Shown here: positions 60,899 through 64,000 of the stretch, in pieces | How positions within the stretch are numbered: position 1 is the stretch's first letter | Layout: each line of letters begins with the position of its first letter | Assembly (NCBI GenBank): GCA_907163375.1 | Contig: CAJQUW010001420.1 | Location: forward strand, 744,001-808,000 | Origin: Prostheceraeus crozeri | Taxonomy: Eukaryota > Platyhelminthes > Polycladida > Euryleptidae | Direction of reading: 5' to 3' | DNA length: 64,000 nucleotides | The notes under the pieces: generated by a model | Told to the model about the DNA's origin: nothing | What the model saw: only the letters and a program-made list of their open reading frames with translations | Databases searched by the model: none | Translations under genes and position numbers: made by a program

Positions 60899-61432
60899 AA
60901 TGCTATGTAGTGCATCGCTGTTCATGCTGGTCTTCCTGTCACAACTATCGGGCGTTTACAACGAGTTCTCCACGCCACAGCCAGATTAGTTTACGGGTCG
61001 AGTCGCTATGATCATATTTCTCCCCTACTCAGTGAACTGGAATGGCTCTCTATCAGTGATCGTATTGACACGAGACTTGGAATTCTGGCCTACTTGTGCC
61101 AACATGACATGGCACCCACACATATCTTTCCCAGGAGTTGGTTGCAGCATCTTCAATTCCTGGTTGCCAGAATCTTCGCTCAGCCTCTCATGGACTCTTG
61201 GGTGCTCCTCCAGTACTACACCCAACTCTCGGGGGTCGAAGCTTCGGTTCCAATGCCACAAGAGTGTGGAACAAACTTCCTATATCTTTGACTTCTGCTG
61301 CCAGCTTATCGAATTTTAAGAATAGTTTAAAGTATTTTCTTTTATCTTGATTGTGAATCGGCCTCGAATCCTTTTTGGCATGACGCCTTTGTATTTTAAA
61401 TAAATTCTCCTTTGAATTTGAATTGAATTGAG
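60899..61432 (+). pseudogene. LINE RT C-terminal remnant with 3' tail
   Basis: In alternating frames it reads RLQRVLHATARLVYGSSRYD, HISPLLSELEWLSISDRIDT and RLGILAYLCQHDMAPTHI, then RSFGSNATRVWNKLPISLTS and LSNFKNSLKYFLLS to a stop at 61350. This is the conserved end of CR1/L2/Jockey-type LINE ORF2. The 3' UTR ends in a TTTGAATTTGAATTGAATTG simple repeat, a typical LINE tail. The RT core is missing, so the copy is 5'-truncated. Confidence 0.8.
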
Positions 61433-62839
61433 TACAACTTTTTCTGATGCAAACATCTACGGCAAAAATTGGAGTATCGAAATTTTACTCATGGTGCCAC
61501 TAGCTCATGCTCATTGATCCATATTTCTATAATTTGTGAAAGACTTTTGTTAGAGCATCCAGTAACATCGACTTTCAGATATTTTCGCAGCATATTCATG
61601 GTTTTTTAATATTAAGTCAAATAATCTCAATATTTTGTGATTGTTTTGAGCTAATCGTGTACATTCATCTGAATACATAATCGTTTGCATTCAAAAGGCA
61701 CAGCATTTGACGAATGATCGACAAAACGGCGTTGTGAAGGACTCTGGTGTAACATTCGCTATCTTTACCCATGGAATAGGTTTTATAGAGAGCAGACTTT
61801 TTTCAATTGAATGAAATGATAAAATTTAGGTTTTTCATTTTCATTTTTCCACGACAATTGAGGTTTTACAAATTAACAGGTTAGATGGTTCGTCAACGAA
61901 ATAATTTTGCATCAGCTTACACAATAGGCCTACGGACATGCTGTCCATGAAAATATCTGCGAAGGAAGTCGTCATTCCACGACGATAACAATGCACAGTA
62001 TGCCTACTACAGAAAGCTAGTCTGTATATCGACAATTGAAACTTCCTGACGTGTGTGATGACATGAATGTTAAGACATGTTTGAAGCAAATGTGAAAGTT
62101 GTTCCTATGACTAATGACTGATAATATCTGCAAAAGCGCTTGAGTAGCTATTTGTTTCAATAACTTATTTCTGTCACACTCTGACTTATGTACTATGTAT
62201 TACTTACTTGGATACACTTCATATAGATTAAAATATTTTTAACCTAATGTACATGTATTTTGACGTATTGGTTAGCGTATAACTTTTTAATTAAGGTAAG
62301 TTATATTAAAAGCTCTCGAATGATCTGTGTCATATGTGCACTATGGGTCTACATACACATATCAAACTGACCATCTCTCATGAAACTGCAATTGCGGCCT
62401 ACTTGAATATAAGCGCTATTTTAATGCCTCAAGCAATAATTCATATACCGCTCGAAGAACAAATGATTTTTACGTCACTATGGAGACTCCCGGGTGATCA
62501 CTCAAAGCTTCATTCGTCGCTGGCCAACGCAAAAATCCAACTTTATGGCTGTGATTTTTGTTCTGGGACATCTGAGGGCTTCTAATGGACGAGAAATATG
62601 TGCATCCATATCCTGTTACAAAATACATCGCGCATACCGATGAGGTAGCCTCTGTTATGTAGAAAGAAAATAACAAATTATTCGTTGCTTATTTTCGGAG
62701 TATGCGGACAGAGCGAGGGGAGGTCGTTGTAAAGTATCGGGTTCCTAAAACTGATGGCTAAAAGTAAAGGATTTTATATTCATTTGTTGAAAAATGTAGC
62801 AGACACACTCATGAGGAATAGCTATCGAGCAAATATGTT
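61433..62839. other. Stretch without a recognised gene
   Basis: AT-rich. Frames of 82, 83 and 68 codons have no family signature. Confidence 0.4.
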
Positions 62840-63643
62840 AGATAGAGTGGTAACTCTGCATTTATTAAATCACCAATGTGTATACACTATCGATTTTATT
62901 AAATGAACTCATGGGAGATGCAGTCGGAATTGTTTCAAAATGTGAGATATACACATTTATGCAGGTTTGAAGAAATTACAACGGAATTGAATGATCATGA
63001 CAGTAATGAAGAAGGAAATTATGGTATTTCACAGATTGTCCGTGTCATAGAGGCAATGTTTGTTGAAGTAGCAATTCGATGGGTTCCTATTATTTTGATG
63101 CTCACCCTCAAGAATATTTTCTTAAGCGTGATCATATCACAGGCAACCTGCCACTGGCAGAGCAAAATATCATAATCAAAGACAATTATTTCAATAAAAT
63201 TTGAAAGATGTAAATGGGTCCACATCACTATTCAGATTTAAGAAATGAAACATGAATTTAGTGAATCATAAAATCATGCCGTTGAAAATTGAATTGAAAA
63301 CTTGAAATTTCAGCCAAAAAAGCACGAATAATATCTCGACTTTTTCATGAAGACTCTTCCATTATAATGCTGTTCATGAAATTTCCTTGATAATCAGCTT
63401 GATTTCCGCTTAGTTAGAATGATTATTAGCAAATATTCATTCCTTTTGATATCCAGCTTGTTTCATACTACTTATTTAGGAGAGTCATCTCGGTAGTATA
63501 CAAATTGGCAAAATTTTGAATTTTTTAAAACTGCTCAAATAATTTTTTGGACCATGGGAACGTAATCTCCGAAAAAAACTGAATCTTTTCATATAAAAAT
63601 TTTCACTGTATACAGATACTCTTTTGAGTCGACACTCTATCTA
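62840..63643 (+). mobile_element. TA-TIR element, copy 4 (about 804 bp, full length)
   Basis: It starts GATAGAGTGGTAACTC after TTA and ends GAGTCGACACTCTATC before TAT, giving TIRs of 16-17 bp with TA at both borders. It is the best reference for the family's length and ends. No coding capacity. Confidence 0.82.
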
Positions 63644-64000
63644 TGTATCTCAACTCTATGGGAATAGTTATATTATTTTGATAAATTAACTTCAGTATGT
63701 TTCACTAAATCTACAACTATTGCACTGTATGTTTCAGTAATTCGATTGACCTGGCAATTCTAGCAGCATTGACCAATGGTTTCATTTCTCTTTACCTTAT
63801 CCATGCCGGGATCCCTCCGCCTTCTTGCTGTGGTACACTTTAAACTAAGCCGGCCTACCTGCGCTTCCGTGACATTCAATCCATTTGAAGCACAGCAATT
63901 CCTCGGCAGCCGTAGACGCTGCGTTTCGCCCCATAAGAGCCCGTTAGTACAACTCGGAATGGCGCAAACCATGGAGTAAATACATTATGCAGTAGGTACA
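63644..64000. other. Right edge of the window, no gene supported
   Basis: A minus-strand frame at 63760-63972 (MVCAIPSCTNGLLWGETQRL...) is Cys/Arg rich and GC-richer than its surroundings. It could be a short first exon, but no domain is recognised. Confidence 0.3.

Noticed and set aside
63760-63972. THAP-like zinc-finger exon (MVCAIPSC...)
   Set aside because: The C2CH spacing and the other invariant THAP residues are not present.
1-64000. CRISPR arrays, bacterial operons, rRNA genes
   Set aside because: No regularly spaced short repeats with unique spacers, no ribosome-binding-site-led gene strings and no rRNA-like conserved blocks; the sequence is eukaryotic.

Overview
The window looks like AT-rich animal nuclear DNA, probably from a marine invertebrate. 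Evidence: spliced exons with GT/AG borders, an 11-kb intron, tRNA-derived SINEs, several LINE lineages, piggyBac, Tc1/mariner and Crypton-type transposons, and a Ty3/gypsy relic. The secreted protein at 7.9-10 kb resembles, from memory, uncharacterised proteins of molluscs and brachiopods, so a lophotrochozoan is my best guess (inference). There is no sign of a bacterial genome, CRISPR array or operon.

Left part (1-12.3 kb): the last three coding exons of a cytosolic or mitochondrial 10-formyltetrahydrofolate dehydrogenase (ALDH1L type) lie on the + strand at 153-252, 948-1147 and 12270-12325. The final intron is about 11.1 kb. It holds two SINE copies, a TIR transposon, a LINE 3' remnant, an apparently intronless secreted-protein gene on the same strand with one frame break, and a pogo/Tigger-like element.

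Middle part (12.3-44.5 kb): mostly transposon debris. In order: a series of short palindromes spaced at about 350 bp around a piggyBac transposase; a LINE remnant; a CACTAG-ended MITE (second copy, inverted, at 39.9 kb); two Tc1-like halves; a 176-bp tandem/inverted repeat; a MITE with perfect 32-bp TIRs; a divergent histone H3 copy inserted into a DDE transposon; two foldbacks, one carrying hammerhead-like motifs; and a 5-kb TIR element that contains a TA-TIR element and a broken Ty3/gypsy relic.

Right part (44.5-64 kb): a 676-codon open frame of unknown function with internal peptide repeats; a TA-TIR element split by another TIR element rich in CATACC/CATACGA motifs; and a minus-strand cluster with a Crypton-type tyrosine recombinase (split by a 2.9-kb TIR element with an exact 2-bp target duplication) followed by a reverse transcriptase with a restriction-like endonuclease domain. 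This cluster is bounded by related ~90-bp direct repeats. A LINE 3' end and more MITEs follow.

Only the ALDH1L exons are clearly an ordinary host gene. The 7.9-kb gene, the H3 copy and the 44.5-kb frame are host-like, but their status is open. All family assignments are from reading translated sequence by eye; no search was run.
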